Source of the DNA: Longibaculum muris
GTDB lineage: Bacteria; Bacillota_I; Bacilli_A; Erysipelotrichales; Coprobacillaceae
Length of the DNA: 64,000 bases
NCBI RefSeq assembly: GCF_004343035.1
Contig: NZ_SMCQ01000001.1
Span: 124,001 to 188,000, forward strand
Reading direction: 5' to 3'
The position numbers and the translations under genes were made by a program. The notes under the pieces are model-generated. The model was given only the letters and a program-made list of their open reading frames with translations. It did no database searches and was not told where the DNA came from. Below, one piece after another: positions 49,118 through 57,833 of the stretch. Position 1 is the stretch's first letter. Each line of letters opens with the position of its first letter.

Positions 49118-51511
49118 ATGGAAGCGAGTTTAAAATTATTAAATGAATATGTCGATATTAGTGATCAAGATCCTGCTGCTCTTGCAGAAAAGATTACACG
49201 TATTGGATTAGAAGTGGAAGGAATGCATGAACTTGCACATGGTGATAAATTAGTTGTTGGTTATGTTAAAGAATGTTATCCTCATCCTGATAGTGATCAT
49301 TTAAATGTCTGTCAAGTGGAAGTAAAACCTGGAGAGGTTACTCAAATTGTTTGTGGAGCACCAAATGTTGCTGCTGGACAAAAAGTTATTGTTGCCTTAC
49401 CTGGATGTAATTTAGGTGAGGGATTTAAGATTAAAGAAGGTCAAATCCGTGGTGAAGCATCAAATGGAATGATTTGTTCAATTGCTGAACTTGGATTAGA
49501 TGCACGTCTTTTAAAAGAAGAAGATAAAGCGGGAATTCATGTTTTAGATGATGAAGCACCAATTGGTGAAGAAGCATTATCTTATATGGGATTAAAAGAT
49601 GTTATTTTAGAAATTGGTTTAACACCAAATCGTAGTGATTGTATGGCAATGACTTCTCTGGCTTATGAAGTAGCTGCGGTTTTAAATCGTCAAGTGAAAT
49701 TACCAGAAGTTAAAAAATATAATGAATTAGAAAGTGATATCAAGGTTGTTGTAGAAACTGATTTATGTCCATTCTTTGGAGCAAAATTAGTCAAAGGTGT
49801 TCAAACAAAAGAATCACCTGCTTGGTTAAAAAATCATTTATTAGCAAGTGGAATTAAACCTATTAACAACATTGTTGATATTGCTAACTATGTGATGTTA
49901 GAAACAGGACAACCTATTCATATGTATGATTATGACAAATTAAAAGAAAAAACATTTGTCATTAAAACTGGTTTCCATCAAAAAGCTGTGCTTTTAGATG
50001 AAAAAGAATATGAATTATTACCAGAAGATATTATTGTTTCAACAGATAATGGGATTGGTTGTGTTGCAGGTGTTATGGGTGGTAATGATACAAAGATTGA
50101 TGATCATACTAAAAATATTGTTATTGAAGTAGCAACTTTTGATGGTCCAACTTTAAGAAATACCGCACGTCGTATGAATTTATTAACAGATGCTTCTCAA
50201 CACTATATCAAAGGAGCTTTAAATACTGCTAATAGTTTACATGTTTTAGATCGTTGTGCTGATTTATTGGTACAAGAAGCTGATGCAAGTGAAATTTATA
50301 AGAGTGTTTCAACTGATTTGAACATTGAAGAAAAGAAAGTCACTGTTAGTCAAGAAAAAATCAATGGTTTATTAGGTATGAATATTACTGTTGATGAAAT
50401 CAAAGACATCTTTGATCGTTTAAGTTTTACTTATACATTAAAAGATACAATATTTGAAGTTGTTGTTCCAACATATCGTAATGATATAACAATGGCTGCT
50501 GATTTAATTGAAGAAGTTGCAAGAATGTATGGTTATGACAATATCCCTTCATCATTACCATTAATGGAAATGACAAAAGGAAATTTAACACCAAAACAAA
50601 GTAATGAAAGATTTGTAAGAGATGTTCTTGTTGATTTAGGATTACATGAAACATTAACATATACACTGACTTCACCTTCAACAGTCAATGATTTTAACTT
50701 ATTCCATCCATTAGATGAACAAGTGAAATTAATGTCTCCACTAGGAGAAGAAAGAAGTGTGACAAGAAAATCAGTCATCCCTTCATTATTACAAGTGATT
50801 AATTATAATCAATCACATGCATGTAAAGATGTTTGTATCTTTGAAATTTCTAACACTTATGCCAAAGATGAAATCACAACTTTAGCGATTGCATGTAATG
50901 GAACTTATCATAGTGTACCTTGGGCAGGCATTCATCGTAAAGTTGATTTCTATGTCGTGAAAGGTTTTGTTGAAACTTTATTTAAAAAATTATGTATTGA
51001 AGAATCACGTTATAGCTTAGTAAGAGTTGAAGCTGATAACAAAGATTTCCATCCGGGTAGAAGTGGTTATATCAAGATGGGAAAAGAGATTGTTGGGGTT
51101 ATTGGACAAATCCATCCTTTAAAAGCTAAGAAATATGATATTAAAGGAGAAACAGTTGTTGCTGAATTGAATTTATCAGTTCTATTAAACTTAAAGACAA
51201 AAGCATTAAAAGTTGCAGCTATTCCACAATATCCTTCTGTCAATAGAGATATTGCACTTGTTATGGATAAAGATATTCCAACATATGATGTTGTGCGTTC
51301 TATTCAAAAAGCTAGTAAACGTTTGATTTCAAAAACTGAGATCTTTGATATTTATGAAGGAGAACATATTGAAGAAGGAAAGAAATCAGTTGCTATTACA
51401 CTAACTTTCCAAGATACTACAAAGACATTAGAAGATGCTATAATTAATGAAGTTATGGAAAATATTCTTGCTGTCGTTGCAAAAGAATATAATGCTCATT
51501 TGCGTGCATAA
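49118..51511 (+). CDS. pheT: Phenylalanine-tRNA ligase beta subunit
   Basis: Non-catalytic subunit of PheRS that binds tRNA and edits mischarged tyrosine. Order: OB-fold tRNA-binding domain (HPDSDHLNVCQVEV, residues 40-150), B3/B4 editing domain (residues 200-360), B5 domain (about 395-470), a class II-like pseudo-catalytic core, and the C-terminal FDX-ACB domain (PQYPSVNRDIALVMDKDIP...). The start is ATG 49118 after AGAAAGGGG; an earlier in-frame TTG lies inside pheS. 797 residues is normal. Confidence 0.97.
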   Translation: MEASLKLLNEYVDISDQDPAALAEKITRIGLEVEGMHELAHGDKLVVGYVKECYPHPDSDHLNVCQVEVKPGEVTQIVCGAPNVAAGQKVIVALPGCNLGEGFKIKEGQIRGEASNGMICSIAELGLDARLLKEEDKAGIHVLDDEAPIGEEALSYMGLKDVILEIGLTPNRSDCMAMTSLAYEVAAVLNRQVKLPEVKKYNELESDIKVVVETDLCPFFGAKLVKGVQTKESPAWLKNHLLASGIKPINNIVDIANYVMLETGQPIHMYDYDKLKEKTFVIKTGFHQKAVLLDEKEYELLPEDIIVSTDNGIGCVAGVMGGNDTKIDDHTKNIVIEVATFDGPTLRNTARRMNLLTDASQHYIKGALNTANSLHVLDRCADLLVQEADASEIYKSVSTDLNIEEKKVTVSQEKINGLLGMNITVDEIKDIFDRLSFTYTLKDTIFEVVVPTYRNDITMAADLIEEVARMYGYDNIPSSLPLMEMTKGNLTPKQSNERFVRDVLVDLGLHETLTYTLTSPSTVNDFNLFHPLDEQVKLMSPLGEERSVTRKSVIPSLLQVINYNQSHACKDVCIFEISNTYAKDEITTLAIACNGTYHSVPWAGIHRKVDFYVVKGFVETLFKKLCIEESRYSLVRVEADNKDFHPGRSGYIKMGKEIVGVIGQIHPLKAKKYDIKGETVVAELNLSVLLNLKTKALKVAAIPQYPSVNRDIALVMDKDIPTYDVVRSIQKASKRLISKTEIFDIYEGEHIEEGKKSVAITLTFQDTTKTLEDAIINEVMENILAVVAKEYNAHLRA

Positions 51512-51512
51512 T

Positions 51513-51534
51513 AAAAGAGACATTGTCTCTTTTT
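51513..51534 (+). terminator. pheST terminator
   Basis: Nine-bp stem AAAAGAGAC/GTCTCTTTT with an ATT loop. Confidence 0.8.
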
Positions 51535-51559
51535 CTTTGCAATAACAAATGGAGAATTT

Positions 51560-52996
51560 ATGGATAGAAAGAAATTAAATTTAAAGCAAATCTTATTATT
51601 AGTTACTGGTATGATTATCATTGCAATTTTTGGTTTTATTTATTATCAAAGACAACATATTCATTTAAAAAATCAAGGTATTTATACTCTTGAAGTAGGA
51701 ACAAAACTTGATTTTCAGGCAAAGGATTATTTTGATTTAAACTTTTTTACTTCAGCTGAAAGAGAAAAAATCAATCAAAAAATAAAAGTTAACTTTCAGG
51801 ATTTAACTTATCTTGATCAGCAAAAAGAATTTATTCATATAGGTAAATATCAAGGGGCTATTACTTATCAAAATAAGACTTATTCTATAAAATTAATTGT
51901 TCAAGATACAACGCCACCAGAAATAGAATATGATGATAAAATTGCTTATCAGCAAGCTGACTTTGACATTAATCAATATATTCAGGTTACAGATAATTCC
52001 ACAGGAAAATGTCAAACCGATATTCAAACTCAAAATTTAGATATCAATCAATTAGGTGAGTATACAATTACAGTGAAGGCAAGTGATGCATCTGGTAATC
52101 AAGTTACACAAAATATCAAGATGCACGTTGTTGATAAGAAAGCTCCAGTTTTAAGCCATGTTGAAGATAAGATTCTTCAAATTGGAGAAAGTTTTTTACC
52201 TTTAAAAGATGTGAGTGCGAAAGATAATGTTGATGGTAATATAACCAATCAAATTCAAGTCAAGGGTCAGGTGGATACTAATAAAAAAGGAATTTATACT
52301 GTTTTATATAGTGTTCAAGATCAAGCCAAAAATCAAACTCAAAAAGAGCGACAAATCTATGTGATTGATTCATCTTATTTAATCAAAGAGGTTCCAATGA
52401 TTTTACAGAATCCTGGTTATTATAATGGCTGTGAAGCAGCAAGTTCAACAATGCTTTTACAATATTATGGTTATCATTATAAAATGGCTGAAGTTGTTAA
52501 AAGTATTCCAACGATTCCTTTGCAAAGACATAATGGTCGTCTTTATGGAGCTAACCCTAATGAAGCTTTTACAGGAAGTATGGTTCATGAGGGATATGGT
52601 ATTTATGCGAAGCCAATGGTGGATGTTGTGAATCGCTTGATTTCAAAGAAAGAAGGAAAACATCAGGTTAGAAGTTTGATAGGTGAAAGTGTTGAAAAAC
52701 TCCTTTATGAAGTAAGTGAAGGGCATCCTATACAAATCTGGGCAACAGCCTCAATGATGAATGTGAAATGTTCAGGCACAAAAAGTTGGTACATTAAAAC
52801 AAGAGCTGGAAAGTATACCGATGAGCAATATCACTTTCCACTTTCTGAACATTGCATGTTATTGGTGGGATATGATAAAAACAATGTCATTATCAATGAC
52901 CCATTAATAGGGCAAGTTCGTTATAGCATTAAGGCTTTTCGTGAAGCTTTTGAAAGTATGGGAGCACAAGCTTTGATGATTGAAAATAAAGAATAG
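51560..52996 (+). CDS. Surface C39-like cysteine peptidase with Ig-like repeats
   Basis: A 478-residue exported protein. Residues 10-28 form a signal anchor. Two Ig-like DUF5011-type repeats span about 120-275 (DTTPPEIEY...YTITVKASDASGNQ and DKKAPVLSHVED...YTVLYSVQDQAKNQ). The C-terminal domain is of the Peptidase_C39_2 type, with Cys291 in GYYNGCEAASSTMLL, His431 in SEHCMLLVGYDKNN and Asp in VIINDP. Likely a cell-wall-anchored peptidase; target unknown. No C39 ABC transporter is nearby, so it is not a bacteriocin processor. Confidence 0.85.
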   Translation: MDRKKLNLKQILLLVTGMIIIAIFGFIYYQRQHIHLKNQGIYTLEVGTKLDFQAKDYFDLNFFTSAEREKINQKIKVNFQDLTYLDQQKEFIHIGKYQGAITYQNKTYSIKLIVQDTTPPEIEYDDKIAYQQADFDINQYIQVTDNSTGKCQTDIQTQNLDINQLGEYTITVKASDASGNQVTQNIKMHVVDKKAPVLSHVEDKILQIGESFLPLKDVSAKDNVDGNITNQIQVKGQVDTNKKGIYTVLYSVQDQAKNQTQKERQIYVIDSSYLIKEVPMILQNPGYYNGCEAASSTMLLQYYGYHYKMAEVVKSIPTIPLQRHNGRLYGANPNEAFTGSMVHEGYGIYAKPMVDVVNRLISKKEGKHQVRSLIGESVEKLLYEVSEGHPIQIWATASMMNVKCSGTKSWYIKTRAGKYTDEQYHFPLSEHCMLLVGYDKNNVIINDPLIGQVRYSIKAFREAFESMGAQALMIENKE

Positions 52997-52997
52997 T

Positions 52998-53029
52998 AAA
53001 AAAGGAAGATTTTTGTGATCTTCCTTTTT
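52998..53029. terminator. Bidirectional terminator, peptidase / ThrE-like
   Basis: Twelve-bp stem with arms AAAAAGGAAGAT and ATCTTCCTTTTT and a 7-base loop, between converging genes. Confidence 0.85.
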
Positions 53030-53483
53030 ATTCTACAGTTGCATAATCTTTGTTTTTAATTCGTTTATAAACTTGTAAAGTCGTTGAAGAAATCAAGATT
53101 GCTAGAGCTAATGAAATACCAATTCCTAAAGTAGATAGAAAACTTTCCATAAATAAATCATTCATCCCTTGTACCGCATAAAGCATTGTGTAATAGATAC
53201 CACTTCCGGGAACTAATGGGAAACAACCAACAATAATAAAAATAGTCGCAGGGGCTTTATAGATTCTTGCCATCATTTCAGCAAGTAAAGCGACACATAA
53301 CATAGCAATGAAACTTTGTAGAAAGATATTGTGTAGAAATCTTGTGGCTAAATAAATGATCCAACCTAAAGTACCCACGAGTGAACCAACAAAAGCAAAT
53401 TTCATGTTTTTATGAATTCTAAAGATAAAAGTAAATCCAAAACACCCAACAAAGGCCGATAAACATTGAATAAATTCTTCCAT
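53028..53483 (-). CDS. Threonine/serine exporter, small subunit (ThrE_2 / DUF3815)
   Basis: A 151-residue membrane protein with four to five helices. It corresponds to the C-terminal half of the fused ThrE amino-acid exporter (DUF3815). Motif: PATIFIIVGCFPLVPGSGIYYTMLYAVQ. It pairs with the larger subunit, whose stop lies 2 bases upstream of its start. Exports threonine and serine in Corynebacterium; here inferred. Starts behind AGGGAG. Confidence 0.88.
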   Translation of the reverse strand: MEEFIQCLSAFVGCFGFTFIFRIHKNMKFAFVGSLVGTLGWIIYLATRFLHNIFLQSFIAMLCVALLAEMMARIYKAPATIFIIVGCFPLVPGSGIYYTMLYAVQGMNDLFMESFLSTLGIGISLALAILISSTTLQVYKRIKNKDYATVE

Positions 53484-53485
53484 TT

Positions 53486-54238
53486 TTATGCTCCCTTCAA
53501 TAACATCATCATGACCCCAACTCCAATTGCAATACTGGCTGCAATCAAGATAGCTTCAATCATGCGTGATAAGCCACTCACAAAATCCCCACCAATAATA
53601 TCTCTTAAACTATTCGTAATCGCAATTCCTGGAACCAGCAACATTAAAGTCCCAGTAATAACAGATTGTTGATCATTAATGATATTTATTTTATGAGCAA
53701 TAATCGCAATACTAGCAAGAACCATACTTGATAAAATCGTTCTTACAATTGTATTCATATTTAATAATTCCATCAAATAAATAAAATAATATAAAACAAA
53801 ACCAATAATTGCCGATACAATCATTTCATTAAATCCACCACCAAAGAATACACAAAACATGGCAGCTGAAACAATATAACCAATTAAAATCAATTGAAAA
53901 TTAAGTTTTTGATGTTTAATATAGTGAATCTTTTGATTGATTTGTTCTAAAGTTAATTCTTGATTACTGATTTGACGAACAAGACAATTTAATTCATAAA
54001 GATGATCGAGATGGATACGATTTGTACGAGAACGTTTAGAAGAATGATAAGGAGTTCCGTCATGTAAAGTTAATGATAATGTAAAATAAGAAGGTATTGC
54101 AAAAACTTCAACATCATGAAAACCCAAGCCTTCACACATTCTTTGTATGGATTCTTCGACACGATAGATTTCGGCACCATGTTTTAATAATAAATAACCA
54201 ATTTCATTAATGGCTGTTAATGTTTCTAAATCATTCAT
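53486..54238 (-). CDS. Threonine/serine exporter, large subunit (ThrE / DUF1212)
   Basis: A 250-residue membrane protein forming the N-terminal half of the ThrE exporter (DUF1212). The soluble start has the family motif LLLKHGAEIYRVEESIQRM, with VEVFAIPSYFTLSL and RSRTNRIHLDHLYELN. Five helices follow, including VITGTLMLLVPGIAITNSLRDIIGGD (family signature). The start is ATG 54236-54238, 6 bases after GAGGT; an upstream in-frame start is weaker. First gene of a two-gene minus-strand operon. Confidence 0.9.
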   Translation of the reverse strand: MNDLETLTAINEIGYLLLKHGAEIYRVEESIQRMCEGLGFHDVEVFAIPSYFTLSLTLHDGTPYHSSKRSRTNRIHLDHLYELNCLVRQISNQELTLEQINQKIHYIKHQKLNFQLILIGYIVSAAMFCVFFGGGFNEMIVSAIIGFVLYYFIYLMELLNMNTIVRTILSSMVLASIAIIAHKINIINDQQSVITGTLMLLVPGIAITNSLRDIIGGDFVSGLSRMIEAILIAASIAIGVGVMMMLLKGA

Positions 54239-54344
54239 AATTTTACCTCGCAATAAACATATATATCATATAATATAACGTAAGAATGGATAAAGATAAA
54301 GAATTTTTTCTGATTTTGTAAAACCTTTTATTTCAAAGAAAATG

Positions 54345-54353
54345 TGGTACAAT
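54345..54353 (+). promoter_or_regulatory. Promoter of the HAD phosphatase gene, extended -10
   Basis: TGGTACAAT, an extended -10 element, 25 bases before the start codon; the -35 is poor. Confidence 0.5.
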
Positions 54354-54377
54354 ATGATAATTATAAGGGGTGGGTTG

Positions 54378-55253
54378 ATGATTAAATTAATTGTAAGTGA
54401 TTTAGATGGAACACTATTAAAATATGATAATGAATTTGATTATGAGAGTTATCAAAAAATTAAAGAATTAGAGAAAAAAGGTGTTGAATTGATGTTTGCA
54501 ACTGGGAGAGATTATTGGATGGTAGAGGATATTTGTCAAAAGTATGACATCTATAATCCTATGATTTTAAATAATGGAACTCAGTATCGAACATATAATG
54601 GAGAAGTGAACCATTATTATCCAATGGAAAGAGATGCTTTTGAAAAAGTTATGAATATTTTAATGAGTTATCATTATCATATTTCAGTTCATACCCAAAA
54701 AGGAAAATATATTTTTGAAGATATAGAAAAGTATTTTTCTAGACATGTTGAACTTTTAAAGAAAGCTCGTGGAGTAGATGATGAGTCTCAGTTACCTAAG
54801 GCAGCTTTTTTTACTCGAGAAGGATATTTGAAAAATGTTCATGAAGTGCAATCTATTGATGATTTATATCTTCAAGGTGCTTTACCACTAAAGATTGATG
54901 CAAGACATATTGATGCAAAGTATGTTTCTAATGTTAGACATTTGTTTGATGATATTGAACATCTTCATGTTTCATCTTCTTTTGGTGAGAATATTGAGAT
55001 TACAAGTGATATTCATGATAAAGGAAGTATGTTAAAAGAAGTACTCAAACAAAGAGGATTATCAATTGAGGAAGTTGCTACTTTTGGAGATGGATTGAAT
55101 GATATCAGTTTACTTGATTTTCCTTATTCATTTGCGCCAGGGAATGCAGTCCAAGAAGCTAAACAAAAAGCAACTTACTCACTGAATAAAACTTGTGAGC
55201 AAGGTGCTGTTAAAAAAGGTCTTGAAATTTTAGAAAAACTTAATTTGCTTTAA
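54378..55253 (+). CDS. HAD-IIB (Cof-type) phosphatase
   Basis: A 291-residue haloacid-dehalogenase-family phosphatase with a C2B cap. Motif I is LIVSDLDGTLLKYDNE (nucleophile Asp), motif II MFATGRDYWMVEDI, motif III includes the Lys in DIHDKGSMLKEVL, and motif IV is TFGDGLNDISLLDF. Substrate probably a sugar phosphate or cofactor phosphate. The start is ATG 54378 after AAGGGG. Its 3' end overlaps the convergent tmcAL by 14 bases. Confidence 0.93.
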   Translation: MIKLIVSDLDGTLLKYDNEFDYESYQKIKELEKKGVELMFATGRDYWMVEDICQKYDIYNPMILNNGTQYRTYNGEVNHYYPMERDAFEKVMNILMSYHYHISVHTQKGKYIFEDIEKYFSRHVELLKKARGVDDESQLPKAAFFTREGYLKNVHEVQSIDDLYLQGALPLKIDARHIDAKYVSNVRHLFDDIEHLHVSSSFGENIEITSDIHDKGSMLKEVLKQRGLSIEEVATFGDGLNDISLLDFPYSFAPGNAVQEAKQKATYSLNKTCEQGAVKKGLEILEKLNLL

Positions 55254-56391
55254 TATAAGGAATGTGAGCATATTCCTTTTTTATTATTTTTTCACTATCC
55301 TTTGATAATAGAGAAAGTAATTTGGTCGCTTTGATTTCAATATCTAAAGCAGGGTGAGAAAACTTTGAAAGATTAGTAACAATCTGATAGGAACATGTTT
55401 TTTTAATTGATGATAAATAATGCCTTCCTTGATCATTCATAGCTAAGATACGTAGATAATCGATATTCATTGCTTGTTTTATTTCATCTTTTTGATTATT
55501 CATTAAAACGTGAATAATCATGCGTTGGATACGTGGAAGGGTATAACGTTTAGAAAGTAAATGATTGATAAATTCTTCCATTGAATGACTATAAGTAATG
55601 GCATGAAGCATGGTATTCTCTAATCCTTCGTCAACCAAATGAATGTGTTTGAGTTCTTCTTTGGTTGTTGTTAAAAGACGGTATTTTAAATAAGGAAAAT
55701 AGTCTTTAAGAAAATAACATTCATTTTGATAGAGTTCAGGATGTGGTAATGCTTCTTGATAATCCTGATGTTTGGCAATTGCTTGACGGATTGATGTGGC
55801 ACTGGCGATTTGTTGTAAGTGAGTATCATGATAATCATTGGTACGTTTAAAGCAATGGGGAGTGATTGGATAGTGATGGCTAATGATTTCTTTGACATAG
55901 CTTAATCCTAATAAATCATTGGGAGTACGAACTTCTTTATGCATAATTTGAATGAGTGCTTGATTACAGGCATCTGGATAACGAAGTCCTTCCTTCATGG
56001 CTTTTTTGACATAACAATCATATAGTTCTTGATGAGCATGAATAGCATTGGCAATATCGATAAATGTTTCAATATGTCCATCTTCACTTCCAAAACACAA
56101 ATCAGTGATACCAATAGCGTGTAATAAATCAATTGCCCCCTTAGCAAAATAATCAGCACTTTGACAACTATAAACGAAAGGAAGTTCAATAACTAAATCA
56201 ACCCCAAATTCAATAGCCAAATGACTACGTGTCCATTTATCAATAATTGCTGGTTCACCTCTTTGAACAAATGAAGATGACATAACAGCAATTGTATAAT
56301 CAGGCTTCACAATTTGTTTTGCTTTTTGAATATGATAGATATGTCCATTATGAAATGGATTGTATTCAACAACAATTCCTAGTACTTTCAT
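55240..56391 (-). CDS. tmcAL: tRNA(Met) cytidine acetate ligase TmcAL
   Basis: Makes ac4C at the wobble position of elongator tRNA-Met using acetate and ATP. The nucleotidyltransferase N-terminus is VLGIVVEYNPFHNGHIYHI (HxGH), with VMSSSFVQRGEPAIIDKWTR and VIELPFVYSCQSADYFAKGA following, all diagnostic. 383 residues is normal. Minus strand, ATG at 56389-56391, single gene. The convergent HAD gene overlaps its 3' end, so the two transcripts must be partly antisense. Confidence 0.94.
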   Translation of the reverse strand: MKVLGIVVEYNPFHNGHIYHIQKAKQIVKPDYTIAVMSSSFVQRGEPAIIDKWTRSHLAIEFGVDLVIELPFVYSCQSADYFAKGAIDLLHAIGITDLCFGSEDGHIETFIDIANAIHAHQELYDCYVKKAMKEGLRYPDACNQALIQIMHKEVRTPNDLLGLSYVKEIISHHYPITPHCFKRTNDYHDTHLQQIASATSIRQAIAKHQDYQEALPHPELYQNECYFLKDYFPYLKYRLLTTTKEELKHIHLVDEGLENTMLHAITYSHSMEEFINHLLSKRYTLPRIQRMIIHVLMNNQKDEIKQAMNIDYLRILAMNDQGRHYLSSIKKTCSYQIVTNLSKFSHPALDIEIKATKLLSLLSKDSEKIIKKEYAHIPYIKAN

Positions 56392-56486
56392 GTAATCACC
56401 TCTTGTGTTAGTTTACCATAGTTTTGTTATTATGAATAGTTTTGATGAAAAGAAGTGAAATATTCATTGAAAATTGTAAAATTCGA

Positions 56487-56515
56487 TTGACATATTTAAG
56501 AGTTTTATATATAAT
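56487..56515 (+). promoter_or_regulatory. yceD-rpmF promoter
   Basis: TTGACA (56487-56492), exactly 17-base spacer, TATAAT (56510-56515): both boxes are consensus. Confidence 0.9.
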
Positions 56516-56543
56516 TGGCTATGCGGTGTAAAGGGTGATTTTT

Positions 56544-57056
56544 TTGAAGTGGAATTTACAATGGATAGTAAAACAAAAAGATGGTTGTTTTGATTTCGAC
56601 GAAACGCTAAGTTTTCCGTCTGAGATGTTCCACAACTTATCTCAAATCAATGGTTTGAAAGATGTACATGTGACTGGGCATGGAAGCTTGGACACGAAAA
56701 ATCGTCAGTTATACGTTGATTTTAAAGTCAAAGGTCAAATGATTCTACCATGTGCCGTATCATTAGAAGATGTGGATTATCCATTTGAAATTGATTCGAC
56801 TGCTATCTTTGCTTTCTATAAACCGCAAGATGATGAAGATGTCATCGAAGTGAAGCGAGATACTGTTGAATTGACACCAGTGATTTTCCAAGAAATCATG
56901 ATGGATGTCCCAATGCGCGTCGTCAAGGATGGTGCAACTTTGAAAACCAAAGGCAATGGTTGGAAAGTATTAAACGAAGAGGACGAACGTGAGGATGAGG
57001 ATTATATAGATCCTCGCTTAGCGAAACTTAAAGATTATTTTAAGGATAAAGAATAA
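56544..57056 (+). CDS. yceD: YceD/DUF177 family protein
   Basis: A 170-residue protein of the YceD (DUF177) family, linked in bacteria and plants to 23S rRNA processing or accumulation and nearly always found before rpmF. Seen: the start MKWNLQWIV, then VTGHGSLDTKNRQLYVDFKVKGQMILPCAVSLE, and an acidic C-terminus (EEDEREDEDYIDPRLAKLKDYF, the conserved DPRLAKL). The start is TTG 56544, 8 bases after AAAGGG, which gives the MKW N-terminus seen in relatives; a GTG at 56535 overlaps the ribosome site. Confidence 0.9.
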   Translation: MKWNLQWIVKQKDGCFDFDETLSFPSEMFHNLSQINGLKDVHVTGHGSLDTKNRQLYVDFKVKGQMILPCAVSLEDVDYPFEIDSTAIFAFYKPQDDEDVIEVKRDTVELTPVIFQEIMMDVPMRVVKDGATLKTKGNGWKVLNEEDEREDEDYIDPRLAKLKDYFKDKE

Positions 57057-57068
57057 GGAGGTGTACCT

Positions 57069-57236
57069 ATGGCAGTACCACAAAGAAGAGTTTCAAAAAC
57101 GAGAAGAAACAAAAGAAGAACACATGACAAATTAACAGTACCAGCTGTAGTTGTTTGCCCTGAATGTGGAGAATACAAATTATCTCATAGAGTATGCAAA
57201 CATTGCGGAACTTACAACGGACAAAAAGTGTTATAA
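57069..57236 (+). CDS. rpmF: 50S ribosomal protein L32
   Basis: A 55-residue protein: [20 protein letters not shown] at the start and a zinc ribbon formed by CPEC and CKHC. It starts behind AAGGAGGTG, 12 bases after yceD. The intact four-cysteine form is the zinc-binding version; no Zn-free paralogue is in the window. Confidence 0.97.
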   Translation: MAVPQRRVSKTRRNKRRTHDKLTVPAVVVCPECGEYKLSHRVCKHCGTYNGQKVL

Positions 57237-57241
57237 AAACT

Positions 57242-57265
57242 GCCCCTTATTCAAGGGCTTTTTTT
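57242..57265 (+). terminator. yceD-rpmF terminator
   Basis: Stem CCCTT/AAGGG flanked by G-C, with an ATTC loop and seven Ts. Confidence 0.8.
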
Positions 57266-57276
57266 ATTTGTATTGG

Positions 57277-57318
57277 AAAACGCTTAATATACATATTTGT
57301 GTATATTGAGCGTTTTTT
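57277..57318. terminator. Second, bidirectional hairpin after rpmF
   Basis: Seventeen-bp stem with arms AAAACGCTTAATATACA and TGTATATTGAGCGTTTT, a 6-base loop and a T-run. It would also terminate the decayed minus-strand gene next to it. Confidence 0.78.
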
Positions 57319-57329
57319 GTATTATAGAT

Positions 57330-57770
57330 TTATTTTTCATTAGTGAAAGCATAGATACTCATGAGACTTTCTTTATCATTGGTTATTGTATAGTTATCTT
57401 CATTTTTAAAGATATATCTTGATTTTAAACTTAAATCTTTATTAATGGTATAGAGAAAAGTAAATATTCCAAGCATATCATTAAACAAATCACAGTTTTT
57501 TTATGCTTTGTTCAATTTTGTGGTTTTCTTTAGTTTTGATATCGTCAATATAAAGTTTATTATTTTCTGGTAATTGAATTTTAGATTCAATAGAAACAAT
57601 ATAGTATCAAGGTTAGTATTGGGCGGAGCTTTAATCATTACTTTCTTTTATGGATGATAAAAAGTAAATATTATGAATTGAAAGAGATTAACTCTGTAAA
57701 TTTATCGCTATTTTTATGAAAATATTTTTTGAAAGGGATAATCGAGAAGTATAGAATAGTAAAACAAAAA
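57330..57770 (-). pseudogene. Decayed minus-strand gene, frameshifted
   Basis: The minus strand holds a chain of protein-like fragments in different frames: a hydrophobic start (AFYFCFTILYFSIIPFKKYF), then KVMIKAPPNTNLDT, VSIESKIQLPENNKLYIDD, and finally DMLGIFTFLYTINKDLSLKS ending at a TAA (57330-57332). One frameshift lies in an A-run near 57495, another near 57603, and further stops are upstream. It looks like a small membrane-anchored protein gene in decay. The hairpin at 57277-57318 would have been its terminator. This fills the 600-base gap between rpmF and the next gene. Confidence 0.5.
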
Positions 57771-57833
57771 TAAAACGCTCTTTATTTTTATTGTTAGCTT
57801 TGATATGATATAGACAGAAGTGAGGGAAAGAAT

